Source of the DNA: Psychrobacter nivimaris
GTDB taxonomy: Bacteria > Pseudomonadota > Gammaproteobacteria > Pseudomonadales > Moraxellaceae
Length of the DNA: 64,000 bases
NCBI RefSeq assembly: GCF_009812035.1
Contig: NZ_VZIZ01000007.1
Location: 186,001-250,000, forward strand
Direction: 5' to 3'
Shown: positions 1-9,254 of the stretch, in pieces
Layout of the letters: each line of letters opens with the position of its first letter
Position numbering within the stretch: position 1 is the first letter of the stretch
The notes under the pieces: model-generated
Told to the model about the DNA's origin: nothing
The model's input: only the letters and a program-made list of their open reading frames with translations
Databases searched by the model: none
Position numbers and translations under genes: made by a program

Positions 1-202
1 ATGTTAAATTGACCACGACAATAAAGAACCAGCCGAAGCGTAAAGAGACAAATGCTTTTGCTTGGTTAAATACTACTTCTGCTTGTTCGTTGAATAAAGC
101 GCCAAAAATAATGAACGCCAGTATCAAGATTGCTGAAGTCAAAAATACAGGTTTACTTACCCGCGGAAAAGGGCCTAATCGGCCAACTTTTACATGATCC
201 AT
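1..202 (-). CDS. BCCT family transporter, N-terminal part (cut by window edge)
   Basis: This is the first 67 codons of a third BCCT-type osmolyte transporter; the rest lies outside the window. The ATG at 202 begins MDHVKVGRLGPFPRVSKPVF, identical for about the first 24 residues to the next gene. It then diverges in the first membrane segment and the following loop, so it is a paralogue and not an assembly duplicate. BCCT proteins move betaine, choline or carnitine with sodium or protons. The spacing to the next gene (about 243 bp) and its sequence closely match the spacer between the second and third copies, so this is one unit of a tandem array. Substrate cannot be told from this fragment. 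Confidence 0.85.
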   Translation of the reverse strand, partial: MDHVKVGRLGPFPRVSKPVFLTSAILILAFIIFGALFNEQAEVVFNQAKAFVSLRFGWFFIVVVNLT

Positions 203-330
203 AGGTATATCCAAAAAAAAGTGCGTAACCATACCAAGGTATGAACGAATTATCAAATATAACACCTTGTAAATACTGCCGAATGTATAGAAATGGTAGT
301 AACATTTCGGTAATAATTTTCAAAAATCCG

Positions 331-349
331 AATTTATCCTGAATAAATT
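331..349 (-). promoter_or_regulatory. Dyad-symmetric site upstream of BCCT copy 1
   Basis: An inverted repeat with 9-bp arms and a 1-bp centre (AATTTATCC / GAATAAATT, one mismatch) lies about 130 bp upstream of the start codon at 202. A perfect version occurs at the equivalent place upstream of the second copy (2228-2246). Shared position and symmetry suggest an operator, for example for a TetR-type osmolyte regulator; that identity is inference. Confidence 0.35.
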
Positions 350-368
350 TAAGTATCTTTACCCAATA

Positions 369-404
369 AAGAAGCCCCAATTTAAAAACAAATTGGGGCT
401 TCTT
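369..404 (-). terminator. Rho-independent terminator of BCCT copy 2
   Basis: A 15-bp perfect stem (AAGAAGCCCCAATTT with its complement) around a short loop lies 40 bp past the stop at 446. The same terminator recurs after copy 3. Confidence 0.8.
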
Positions 405-445
405 CTATTAAAAGCTTAAGTATCTGTCTTACTTTTATCTACTTC

Positions 446-2098
446 TTAGTCACCTTTTACAATCTTGGGTGGTCCTTTTAGCAGATGCTCATCAGCAAAT
501 TCATCTGCCGAGTTGTGATCTGCTGATTCTTCAGTAATATAATGCTGCTGCGCTCTATATAGTATCAGTCGATCACGACTCAAACCACGCAGTAGCGCAT
601 ACATCATTGCAAATATAACCAAGGCAAATGGCAATCCTGCTACGATAGCGGCTGCTTGTAACGCGCTCAATCCACCAGCAGCCAACAAAACAGCAGCAAT
701 GACACCTTCAGTGCTTGCCCAAAATAAACGTTGAATCTTTGGCGGATTGGTATCACCACCTGCAGTCAACATATCGATGACAAAACTTGCTGAATCTGAT
801 GAGGTCACGAACCACAATACAATCATAATCACAATCATAAATGTGATGGGTTGCGCCAGTGGATAGTATTCAACCAATTTAAAAATGGCACTACCAAAAT
901 CTGTTTGTACCGCCTCGACCAGTCCAGGACTAACCAACGCTGGATCAATGGCAGCGAGCAGCTCCATATGAATAGCAACGCCGCCGAAAGTTGAAAACCA
1001 AAAGAACAATATGGCCATAGGAATAAGTAACACCCCAAGTACAAACTCTCTAATCGTACGACCACGGCTGATACGAGCAATAAACACGCCGACAAATGGT
1101 GCCCAACTTACCCACCATGCCCAATAAAATATCGTCCATGCTGACTGCCAGTTTGCCTCACCTTCATAGGACTCACCCCACAGACCTAATGGCACAACCA
1201 CTGAAAGATAGTTGCCGATATTTTCTAGGAAGCTATCAAAAATGAAAAGCGTCGGTCCTAAGACGACCATAAAACCAAGTAGAATAGCCGTCAAACCGAT
1301 ATTCACATCGCTTAGACGCTTGATACCCTTATCCAAGCCCATCATGACAGAACAGGCGGCTAAAGCAGTAATAAAAGCAATCAGAGCGATTTGTATTGTG
1401 AGAGTATTAGGAATACCAAATAACTTCTCAAGCCCTGAGTTAATTTGCATAACGCCAAGACCGAGTGACGTCACCACACCAAACATCGTACCGAATACGG
1501 CTAAGATATCAACGGCATGACCCCACGAGCCATATATCTTTTTACCGAATATAGGATAAAGGGTTGAGCGAATCGATAGTGGTAAGCCACGGCGAAAATG
1601 GAAATAGGCTAAAGATAGCGCTACAATTGCGTACAATGCCCAAGCATGTAAGCCCCAATGTAAAAAGGTAATATTCATCGCCTGTTTGGCGGCTTCTATC
1701 GTTTCCTTTTCACCGAGTGGCGGTGCCATAAAGTGATATAAGGGCTCTGCTGTACCCCAGTAGACAAGTCCAATACCGATGCCAGCAGAGAACAGCATAC
1801 CGATCCACGAAAATAGACTGTACTGTGGTGTCTCAGTTTGAGCACCAAGACGAATATCGCCATAACGGCTCATAGACAAATAAACACAAAGTCCTAAGGC
1901 CACATTAACGAGAATAATGAAAAACCAACCAAATTTATCGGTAATAAAGCCTTGTAAAAAACTGAACAACGTACCGGCAGATTCAGTAAAAAAAACGCCA
2001 AGAACAATAAATATAATAATAAGTAATGCTGAAGTTAAAAAAACAGGTTTACTTACCCGCGGGAAAGGGCCTAACCTGCCAACTTTTACATGATCCAT
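446..2098 (-). CDS. BCCT family betaine/choline/carnitine transporter (copy 2)
   Basis: A complete 550-residue inner-membrane secondary transporter for a trimethylammonium osmolyte (glycine betaine, choline or carnitine). The glycine-rich substrate/ion segment SAGIGIGLVYWGTAEP lies near residues 104-119. The BCCT signature WTIFYWAWWVSWAPFVG with RISRGRTIREF is in the middle, and multiple hydrophobic segments run throughout. An upstream in-frame alternative start would add 37 residues, but the ATG at 2098 is chosen because it gives the same N-terminus as the copy to its left and has GGGGA just upstream. The termini are short, without the long regulatory tails of BetP, so it resembles OpuD/BetT-type members. 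It is about as similar to copy 3 as recent duplicates are. Substrate is undetermined. Confidence 0.92.
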   Translation of the reverse strand: MDHVKVGRLGPFPRVSKPVFLTSALLIIIFIVLGVFFTESAGTLFSFLQGFITDKFGWFFIILVNVALGLCVYLSMSRYGDIRLGAQTETPQYSLFSWIGMLFSAGIGIGLVYWGTAEPLYHFMAPPLGEKETIEAAKQAMNITFLHWGLHAWALYAIVALSLAYFHFRRGLPLSIRSTLYPIFGKKIYGSWGHAVDILAVFGTMFGVVTSLGLGVMQINSGLEKLFGIPNTLTIQIALIAFITALAACSVMMGLDKGIKRLSDVNIGLTAILLGFMVVLGPTLFIFDSFLENIGNYLSVVVPLGLWGESYEGEANWQSAWTIFYWAWWVSWAPFVGVFIARISRGRTIREFVLGVLLIPMAILFFWFSTFGGVAIHMELLAAIDPALVSPGLVEAVQTDFGSAIFKLVEYYPLAQPITFMIVIMIVLWFVTSSDSASFVIDMLTAGGDTNPPKIQRLFWASTEGVIAAVLLAAGGLSALQAAAIVAGLPFALVIFAMMYALLRGLSRDRLILYRAQQHYITEESADHNSADEFADEHLLKGPPKIVKGD

Positions 2099-2227
2099 AG
2101 GTATATCCCCAAAAAAGAGCGTAACCATAGCAAGGTATGAACGAATCACTAAATATAACACCATGTAAATACTGCCGAATGTATAGAAATCGTAGTAACA
2201 TTGCAGCAATAATATTTCGACAAACTG

Positions 2228-2246
2228 AATTTGTTCTGAACAAATT
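2228..2246 (-). promoter_or_regulatory. Perfect 9-1-9 palindrome upstream of BCCT copy 2
   Basis: AATTTGTTC-T-GAACAAATT lies 130-148 bp upstream of the start codon at 2098, at the same offset as the imperfect version upstream of copy 1. It is absent upstream of copy 3. Probable operator; the cognate regulator is not in the window. Confidence 0.45.
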
Positions 2247-2265
2247 TAAATATCTTTACCCAATA

Positions 2266-2301
2266 AAGAAGCCCCAATTTACTTTTAAATTGGGGCTTCT
2301 T
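2266..2301 (-). terminator. Rho-independent terminator of BCCT copy 3
   Basis: A 15-bp stem AAGAAGCCCCAATTT / AAATTGGGGCTTCTT, 42 bp beyond the stop codon at 2343. It is near-identical to 369-404, as expected from tandem duplication. Confidence 0.8.
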
Positions 2302-2342
2302 CTATTAAAAGCTTAAGTAGCTGTCTTAATCCTATCTACTTC

Positions 2343-3986
2343 TTAGTCACCTTTAACAATCTTAGGTGGCCCTTTTAGCAGATGCTCATCAACGAATTCA
2401 TTCGCTGAGTTATGGTCTGCTGATTCATCCGTAATAAAGCCTTGTTGCGCTCTGTATAGAATCAGACGATCGCGACTCAAACCACGCAGTAGCGCATACA
2501 TCATGACAAAGACCACTAAGGCAAACGGTAGTCCCGCTACGATAGCCGCCGCCTGTAGCGCAGACAATCCACCAGCCGCTAGCAAGATAGCGGCGATAAC
2601 GCCTTCTGTCGTCGCCCAAAATAAGCGCTGGATTTTAGGTGGGTTGGTATCGCCACCAGCAGTCAACATATCGATGACAAAGCTAGCAGAATCTGACGAG
2701 GTCACAAACCATAGCATAATCATGACGACAATCAGTAGCGTAATCGGTTTTGCCAATGGATAGTACTCGACCAACTTAAAGATGGCACTACCAGAATCCG
2801 CTTGTACTGCTTCAACCAATCCTGGGCTAACACCTGACAGAGCAGAAGCAAGCTCCATATGAACAGCAACGCCGCCAAAGGTGGTAAACCAGAAGAACAA
2901 AATCAGCATTGGAATCAGTAGTACACCAAGCGTAAATTCACGGATAGTACGGCCACGAGAGATACGAGCAATAAAGATACCAACGAATGGTGCCCAGCTT
3001 ACCCACCATGCCCAATAAAATATCGTCCAACTACTTTGCCAATCTGTACCGCTATAAGACTCACCCCATGTACCTAGAGGTACAATCACAGTCAGATAGT
3101 TGCCGATGTTTTCGATAAAGCTATCAAAGATAAATAGCGTTGGTCCTAAGATGACCATAAACGCTAATAAGACGATAGTGAAACCAATATTGATATCACT
3201 TAAACGCTTAATACCTTTATCCAAACCCATCAAGACTGAAGCTGCTGCTAGCGCTGTGATGAAAGCGATCAAACCAAACTGTACGGTAAGACTGTTAGGC
3301 ATACCAAACAGCTTTTCGAGTCCAGAGTTGATCTGCATAACCCCAAGCCCGAGTGAGGTAACCACACCAAACATCGTACCAAACACAGCCAAGATATCGA
3401 CCGTGTGTCCCCAACGACCATAGATCTTTTTACCAAGTAAAGGATACAAAGTAGATCGAATCGATAATGGTAGGCCGCGACGGAAATGGAAGTACGCTAA
3501 AGATAGCGCTACAATCGTATAAATCGCCCAAGCATGTAGACCCCAATGCATAAACGAGATATTCATTGCTTGCTTGGCGGCTTCTACTGTCTCGGCATCG
3601 CCCATTGGTGGTGCCATAAAGTGATACAACGGCTCGGCTGTACCCCAGTAGACAAGTCCAATACCGATGCCGGCAGAGAATAGCATGCCAATCCAAGAGA
3701 ACAGATTGTACTGCGGTCGTTCTGTTTGGTTACCTAGTCGAATATCACCATAGCGACTCATTGCCAAGTAAATACAAAGCGCAAGCGCAGTATTAACTAG
3801 AATAATGAATAGCCAACCAAACTTATCGGTAATAAAATTTTGTAAAAAACTAAAAACAGCCCCTGCTGTTTCGGTGAAAAACGCACCGAAAATAATAAAG
3901 CCAACAATCAGCAGTGACGATGTAATAAACACAGGTTTACTTACCCGCGGAAAAGGTCCTAATCTGCCTACTTTTACTTCTTCCAT
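2343..3986 (-). CDS. BCCT family betaine/choline/carnitine transporter (copy 3)
   Basis: A 547-residue BCCT transporter, colinear with copy 2 and ending in the same tail (KGPPKIVKGD). It has the same glycine-rich segment (SAGIGIGLVYWGTAEP) and tryptophan-rich signature (WTIFYWAWWVSWAPFVG). The N-terminus MEEVKVGRLGPF differs from MDHVKVGRLGPF of the other copies. A TTG two codons upstream could also serve, but the ATG at 3986 is preferred. Its upstream region lacks the palindrome found before the other two copies, so it may be the ancestral unit or be separately controlled. It probably imports a compatible solute; which one cannot be read from sequence. Confidence 0.92.
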   Translation of the reverse strand: MEEVKVGRLGPFPRVSKPVFITSSLLIVGFIIFGAFFTETAGAVFSFLQNFITDKFGWLFIILVNTALALCIYLAMSRYGDIRLGNQTERPQYNLFSWIGMLFSAGIGIGLVYWGTAEPLYHFMAPPMGDAETVEAAKQAMNISFMHWGLHAWAIYTIVALSLAYFHFRRGLPLSIRSTLYPLLGKKIYGRWGHTVDILAVFGTMFGVVTSLGLGVMQINSGLEKLFGMPNSLTVQFGLIAFITALAAASVLMGLDKGIKRLSDINIGFTIVLLAFMVILGPTLFIFDSFIENIGNYLTVIVPLGTWGESYSGTDWQSSWTIFYWAWWVSWAPFVGIFIARISRGRTIREFTLGVLLIPMLILFFWFTTFGGVAVHMELASALSGVSPGLVEAVQADSGSAIFKLVEYYPLAKPITLLIVVMIMLWFVTSSDSASFVIDMLTAGGDTNPPKIQRLFWATTEGVIAAILLAAGGLSALQAAAIVAGLPFALVVFVMMYALLRGLSRDRLILYRAQQGFITDESADHNSANEFVDEHLLKGPPKIVKGD

Positions 3987-4175
3987 GTGCAAGTCTCAAA
4001 TTTCAAGGAACGTTACCTTAACAAAATAGGTCTTAACTATCAATCTATTACAAAATAAAACTTGATAAAACTATTAATTTACTCTAAAAGAATTCGATAG
4101 TTTTATTAAAATAATTAAATATACAGGTAGATAAATACGTCTTTAATTTGATGTTTTTTCAATATTGTTTCGATG

Positions 4176-5441
4176 TTATTTGGGCAATAATCTGAGTAAT
4201 TGTGCATCATTACCGTCTTCAAGTGTCCACACTTGCCCGTCTACTGCTAGCACACTGCGTACACGCTCTCCCATGTCATAGCGATAACGCTCAGCCGCGG
4301 TATTGTCGTCGTTTATGCCCACTACGATAAGCGCTTTAGACGATAAGCCACTGATAAGCGCATTGCCCTGCCAGCTAGGAAAGTCATTATGAGTACCAGC
4401 CGCATAGATGCTCATAGCAGATGGTGATATGACAGGTGTCCAAGTAATTTTGGGTGCCGCAAACTCTGGCTTAGTATCATGGTCAGGAATATCTAGACCT
4501 GAATAATTGCGTCCATTGGATACCACTGGCCAGCCATAGTTGTTACCCTTCTCAATAATATTAAATTCATCCCCGCCCTTTGGTCCCATCTCGTGCGCCC
4601 AAAGCTGTCCGCTATCGTCAAATGCCATACCAAGCACATTGCGATGTCCGATGGTCCAAAACTGTTTGGCCAACTCATTATCAGTAAACGGATTGTCTGT
4701 CGGGGCGTTACCATCAGGACTCAACCGTATTATCTTACCCAAATTACCACTCATGTCTTGTGCTGGGTCTTTGTCTTGACGCTCGCCTGAGCTGATATAT
4801 AGATAGCGGCCATCGGGTGAAAACAGCAGGCGATGACTATAATGTCCTTGCCCTGTGACTTTCGGAGACTGTTGCCAGATAGGTGTGATACCTTGCAACG
4901 TAGGTGTGGCTGTCTCTAATCCTGAGAGTGTCGCCTTGATCACTTTGGCACCAAATTTATTGCTATCATTTCCTGTTCCTGCTTCCGCGTAGCTAAGATA
5001 GACGGTATTGGACGTCGCAAAATCTGGAGCCACGATGATGTCTCCCAAGCCGCCTTGACCACCGTAAGCGACTGTAGGAACGCCTTCGATTTTGGACTTA
5101 TTACCCGTCGCGGTATCTACGATAAATAGCTCACCTGTTTTTTGTGTTACTAGTAATTTTGGCGCTTTGCTATCTGTAATGGGTAACGCTGTCATGGCCC
5201 AAGGCTCATCAAAGGTAGCGATTGCTTTGGTCGTAAAGTCAGGCTTGCTAGTCTTTGTTTGTGTGATGGTTTGAGTATCGCTATCTGAAGTGGAAACCTC
5301 TTTATGCTCTGTTGTGGTACTTTTATTATTACTAGTACTTACTGCTGAAGGATTGGAGCACGCGGCGGTGCTAAACAGCAGTGCTGCAATGATTAGCGGC
5401 GAGGTTAAAGGTATATTTATACGTTCAATATGGGCTGTCAT
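4176..5441 (-). CDS. PQQ-dependent aldose sugar dehydrogenase family lipoprotein
   Basis: A 421-residue protein of the soluble glucose/sorbosone dehydrogenase (Asd/YliI) family, beta-propeller oxidoreductases that use PQQ to oxidise aldoses in the periplasm. The N-terminus has a lipoprotein signal with lipobox STAAC (Cys about residue 29), followed by a low-complexity Ser/Thr linker to about residue 70. The catalytic part includes RLLFSPDGRYLYISSGERQD, the His-containing IGHRNVLGMAFD, HEMGPKGGDEFN and NYGWPVVSNG motifs typical of the family. The start has a good ribosome site (GGAGA, 8 bp before ATG). It is a single gene flanked by other transcription units. No PQQ synthesis genes are in the window. 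Confidence 0.88.
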   Translation of the reverse strand: MTAHIERINIPLTSPLIIAALLFSTAACSNPSAVSTSNNKSTTTEHKEVSTSDSDTQTITQTKTSKPDFTTKAIATFDEPWAMTALPITDSKAPKLLVTQKTGELFIVDTATGNKSKIEGVPTVAYGGQGGLGDIIVAPDFATSNTVYLSYAEAGTGNDSNKFGAKVIKATLSGLETATPTLQGITPIWQQSPKVTGQGHYSHRLLFSPDGRYLYISSGERQDKDPAQDMSGNLGKIIRLSPDGNAPTDNPFTDNELAKQFWTIGHRNVLGMAFDDSGQLWAHEMGPKGGDEFNIIEKGNNYGWPVVSNGRNYSGLDIPDHDTKPEFAAPKITWTPVISPSAMSIYAAGTHNDFPSWQGNALISGLSSKALIVVGINDDNTAAERYRYDMGERVRSVLAVDGQVWTLEDGNDAQLLRLLPK

Positions 5442-5568
5442 CAGTCTATTTCTCCATTCAATTGATACTTATGCTATTAGTCTTTGAGTTAGTTATAGCA
5501 TAGTCCTAAGACTTAAGAGATATCGAAATGGTAAAGGAACAGTAACGTAAAACGCGCCCTATAAATAA

Positions 5569-5602
5569 AAACCCCTTACCTACAATTGTAGATAAGGGGT
5601 TT
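5569..5602 (-). terminator. Rho-independent terminator of clpB
   Basis: A long stem, AAACCCCTTA.CTACAA with its complement, near-perfect over 17 bp, about 50 bp after the clpB stop. It is followed on the minus strand by TTTATTTAT. Confidence 0.85.
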
Positions 5603-5648
5603 ATTTTAAGCGTAAAGTTAGCTCATAAAGACGTCAAAGATAAATTGA

Positions 5649-8246
5649 TTAGCTCATTCTAAGCTTATCAAAGGTTAGCTTGTCATCGGCACCTACATCG
5701 ACTTTGATAATATCACCAGCGACAAAATCACCTGCCAATAGCTTCAATGATAATGGGTTTTCAATCTCTTGTTGAATGGCACGCTTCAAAGGACGAGCAC
5801 CATAAACAGGGTCATAACCCACGGCAACCAATTTATTCATCGCATCTGCTGACAGCTCAATATCCATCTCACGCTCTTGAATACGCTGACGTAAGCGATT
5901 CAGTTGAATATCTGCAATACCTGCCATCTGCGACATACCAAGCGGATGGAAGACTACGATTTCATCAATACGGTTGACGAACTCTGGACGGAAATGCTGC
6001 CCAACAGAATCCATTACTTCCGCTTTGATATCATCGTAACTTTCACCTACCATTTCTTGAATCTTATGCGAACCCAAGTTACTGGTCATGATAATCACAG
6101 TGTTTTTGAAATCTACCACCCGACCTTGCGAATCGGTTAAGCGACCATCGTCCAATACTTGCAGCAAGATGTTGAATACATCAGGATGCGCCTTCTCTAC
6201 TTCATCGAACAATATGACGCTGTACGGCTTACGGCGTACTGCTTCAGTCAATGTACCGCCTTCTTCATAGCCAACATAGCCTGGAGGCGCTCCTACGAGG
6301 CGGCTGACACTGTGTTTTTCCATATACTCACTCATGTCGATACGTACAATCGCATCTTCAGAGTCAAACAAGAAGTTTGCTAGTGATTTGGTCAGCTCAG
6401 TTTTACCAACACCAGTAGGTCCCAAGAACAAGAACGAACCAGAAGGACGATTTGGATCAGATAAGCCTGCACGGCTACGACGTACCGCATTGGCCACCGA
6501 TTCGACCGCTTCGTTTTGACCGATAACACGCTCATGGAGCTTTTCTTCCATTGCGATCATCTTATCACGCTCGCCTTGCATCATTTTGCTGACTGGAATA
6601 CCAGTCGCGGCCGCAACCACTTCGGCGATTTCATTGTCTGTCACCTTATTACGTAGCAATTTGACACCGCTACCTTCACCTGTCTGTTCTTTTTGCTCTG
6701 CCAAGTCAGACTCATGAATACGTCGTTCTAACTGCGGAATGGTTTCGTATTGCAGCTTACTCATGGTCTCATAATCGCCTTCTCGGCTAGCCTTGTCATA
6801 CGCAATACGGGCTTTATCTAGCTCGTCTTTTAGCTGTTGACTGCCTTTGACCAGTGCTTTCTCTGCCTGCCAAACCTCGTTGAGATCAGCATACTCTTTT
6901 TCCAATTCCGCTATTTGCGCATCGAGCACTTTACGCTCGGCTTGCGCGCCAGCATCTTCTTCATTTTTGAGCACTTCACGCTGCATTTTTAATTGAATCA
7001 AACGGCTATCAAGCTTACCTAATGATTCAGGCTTGCTATCCATCTCCATGCGCAGACGACTGGCCGCTTCGTCAATTAAATCAATCGCTTTATCTGGTAG
7101 CTTACGGTCAGTGATATAGCGATGACTCATGCGCGCAGCAGCGATAATGGCACTATCTTGAATATCGACGCCATGATGCAGCTCGTAACGCTCTTTTAGA
7201 CCACGTAATATCGCAATGGTATCTTCGACCGTTGGCTCATCGACTAGTACTTTTTGGAAACGACGCTCAAGCGCTGCATCTTTTTCGATGTACTTGCGGT
7301 ATTCATCAAGCGTCGTTGCACCAACACAATGTAGCTCACCGCGAGCTAGTGCAGGTTTTAGCATATTACCCGCATCCATTGCACCTTCAGATTTACCCGC
7401 ACCAACCATCGTATGTAGCTCATCGATGAATAGGATGACATTGCCTTCTTGCTTGGCCAAATCACTGAGTACGCTTTTGAGGCGCTCTTCAAACTCACCT
7501 CGGAACTTTGCCCCTGCAATGAGCGCACCTAAATCCAATGACAACACTTCTTTACGGCGCAGACCTTCTGGTACGTCACCATTGATAATTTTTTGTGCCA
7601 AACCTTCGACGATGGCTGTTTTACCAACGCCCGGCTCACCAATCAGCACAGGGTTATTCTTGGTACGGCGTGACAGCACCTGAATAGTACGGCGGATCTC
7701 TTCGTCACGGCCAATGACTGGATCTAGCTTGCCAAGCTCTGCTTGTTCAGTCAGATTAATCGTGTACTTGTTGAGTGCATCACGCTGATCTTCGGCGTTT
7801 TGGTTATTCACTGTATCATCGCCGCGCAATTGCTCAATTACCGCTTTTAGCTTGCTTGCCGTTACGCCTGCATTTTCAAAGATTTTCTTGGTTTCGCCCT
7901 GCTCAGCGAGTGCCAACATCACCCATTCTGTTGCGATAAAATCATCGCCTTCTTTTTGCGCCTGACGATCGGCCAAGTTCAAGATTTTGACCGAGTTTGG
8001 GTTTAGATTGACGTCACCTGTCGGCTCCGAAATCGTTGCTTGGTTATCCAATGCTTTCGCAACGCCATTTTTTAGTGCTGGAATAGAAGCACCTGCTTGT
8101 TGGCAGATCGATAAATTAGACTCATCTTGTAGCAACACGGCAAGCAAATGCACAGGATCGATGCCTGTATGATCGCGACCTAATGCTAGGCTTTGTGCTT
8201 CTTGAATGGCGGATTGCAGTTTTTGAGTAAACTTCTCAAATCTCAT
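5649..8246 (-). CDS. clpB: ATP-dependent disaggregase ClpB
   Basis: The 865-residue Hsp100 chaperone that, with DnaK/DnaJ/GrpE, pulls polypeptides out of aggregates after heat stress. An N-terminal Clp repeat domain (residues 1-145) is followed by AAA+ domain 1 with Walker A GEPGVGKT (203-210) and ELHTMVGAG. The middle coiled-coil domain (about 400-530, rich in Glu/Lys/Leu) comes next, then AAA+ domain 2 with Walker [10 protein letters not shown] and the small C-terminal domain. Length matches ClpB (857-870) and there is no ClpP-binding IGF loop as in ClpA. The start is supported by AAAGGA 7 bp upstream. It stands alone with its own promoter and terminator. Confidence 0.98.
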   Translation of the reverse strand: MRFEKFTQKLQSAIQEAQSLALGRDHTGIDPVHLLAVLLQDESNLSICQQAGASIPALKNGVAKALDNQATISEPTGDVNLNPNSVKILNLADRQAQKEGDDFIATEWVMLALAEQGETKKIFENAGVTASKLKAVIEQLRGDDTVNNQNAEDQRDALNKYTINLTEQAELGKLDPVIGRDEEIRRTIQVLSRRTKNNPVLIGEPGVGKTAIVEGLAQKIINGDVPEGLRRKEVLSLDLGALIAGAKFRGEFEERLKSVLSDLAKQEGNVILFIDELHTMVGAGKSEGAMDAGNMLKPALARGELHCVGATTLDEYRKYIEKDAALERRFQKVLVDEPTVEDTIAILRGLKERYELHHGVDIQDSAIIAAARMSHRYITDRKLPDKAIDLIDEAASRLRMEMDSKPESLGKLDSRLIQLKMQREVLKNEEDAGAQAERKVLDAQIAELEKEYADLNEVWQAEKALVKGSQQLKDELDKARIAYDKASREGDYETMSKLQYETIPQLERRIHESDLAEQKEQTGEGSGVKLLRNKVTDNEIAEVVAAATGIPVSKMMQGERDKMIAMEEKLHERVIGQNEAVESVANAVRRSRAGLSDPNRPSGSFLFLGPTGVGKTELTKSLANFLFDSEDAIVRIDMSEYMEKHSVSRLVGAPPGYVGYEEGGTLTEAVRRKPYSVILFDEVEKAHPDVFNILLQVLDDGRLTDSQGRVVDFKNTVIIMTSNLGSHKIQEMVGESYDDIKAEVMDSVGQHFRPEFVNRIDEIVVFHPLGMSQMAGIADIQLNRLRQRIQEREMDIELSADAMNKLVAVGYDPVYGARPLKRAIQQEIENPLSLKLLAGDFVAGDIIKVDVGADDKLTFDKLRMS

Positions 8247-8327
8247 GTCTATATCCTTTTATAATTGGTATTCTCAGTAGCACCTCTAAGGATTATCTTA
8301 GTTTAGTGCCTACTGTTATCTGTCACT

Positions 8328-8357
8328 TATATAAGGTATATATATACCTATTTCAAG
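8328..8357 (-). promoter_or_regulatory. Probable clpB promoter with internal palindrome
   Basis: On the minus strand TTGAAA (8356-8351) is followed after 17 bp by TATATA (8333-8328), a plausible sigma-70-type promoter about 80 bp upstream of clpB. The spacer contains the palindrome GGTATATATATACC. CTTGAA also resembles the -35 of heat-shock sigma-32 promoters, but I see no matching CCCCAT -10. The rest of 8247-8555 shows nothing else recognisable. Confidence 0.4.
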
Positions 8358-8555
8358 ACGATTACCAAATAAAACCTTACTTAAAGCAATGATATTTACT
8401 ATTAATAATATTTAAATGAGCTATTAATATCAGTTAAAGGTAGTTAGTAGATAAGTTATGCCATTTTATCAATGAAAATTAAAAATAAATCTCCATTGGA
8501 TACGGTAATGAGCAATGTACCTATTTGGCATAGACCCAATCATAAACCGACTATT

Positions 8556-9143
8556 CTACTCCACGATTTCGATAGGAGTACCAAGTGTCACCGCTGCCAT
8601 AATTTCATCCATCTCATCATTGGTGACCGCGATACAACCATCGGTCCAATCGCGTTGTTGATTCAACCAGCCCAAATGTCCAAAGCCATTCATTTGCCCG
8701 TGAATCATGATATTACCGCCCGGGCTGACTCCTAATGATTTCGCTCGTGCCTTGTCCTCATCATTGGGATAGCTAATATGAATAGAGCGATGGGCAATAG
8801 AGTTCTCATTTTTATAATCTAATGTATAAACCCCAACTGGCGTACGCTGGTCACCTTCTTGTTGCTTGTGACCTGATGGACTGCCCCCTAGCGCAATACG
8901 ATACGACCTAAGGATTTTACCATCGCTCATCAATTTTAAGATACGATCTGATTTGTCGACAAAGACTCGGTCAATAACTATGGAAGGAGGAATGGGGTTT
9001 TTGATTTTTGAGGTGCTTTTGGCATAAGCAATGGCGCTGGTGCTAGTGCTAACAATGGCAGCAAGACTAAGGCCAATGACAATGGGCAACCAAGGTGTAC
9101 GCTGCTCATTTGATGAGTAAGATTTTTTATAAAAAAATGGCAT
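8556..9143 (-). CDS. L,D-transpeptidase (YkuD/ErfK family)
   Basis: A 195-residue membrane-anchored enzyme of peptidoglycan. The YkuD domain occupies about residues 55-190. It carries a conserved His in MIHGQMNGFGHLGW and the catalytic Cys in DGCIAVTNDEM, a variant of the usual SHGCIRL motif. A hydrophobic segment near residues 20-40 serves as signal/anchor. Enzymes of this family make 3-3 cross-links or attach lipoproteins to peptidoglycan; which applies here is unknown. The substitution of Asp for Ser-His before Gly-Cys is common in the LdtE/YafK-like subgroup. The start at 9143 has GGGAAA upstream. Single-gene unit. Confidence 0.85.
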   Translation of the reverse strand: MPFFYKKSYSSNEQRTPWLPIVIGLSLAAIVSTSTSAIAYAKSTSKIKNPIPPSIVIDRVFVDKSDRILKLMSDGKILRSYRIALGGSPSGHKQQEGDQRTPVGVYTLDYKNENSIAHRSIHISYPNDEDKARAKSLGVSPGGNIMIHGQMNGFGHLGWLNQQRDWTDGCIAVTNDEMDEIMAAVTLGTPIEIVE

Positions 9144-9254
9144 AGACTCTGTTTCCCATAATTAATTTTTTGTCATTAATCATATGTATCAAAGCACTAT
9201 GCCAGATTCTGTAGATACGTTTTGTGCAAAAGTGATGAATCACTCACGAGACTG

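Noticed and set aside
7216..7683. 155-codon open frame on the + strand
   Set aside because: It lies wholly antisense to clpB, is Ser/Pro-rich in the way of frame shadows, and has no ribosome site.
8472..8735. 87-codon frame on the + strand near the L,D-transpeptidase
   Set aside because: Its second half is antisense to the YkuD catalytic region; no motif or ribosome site.
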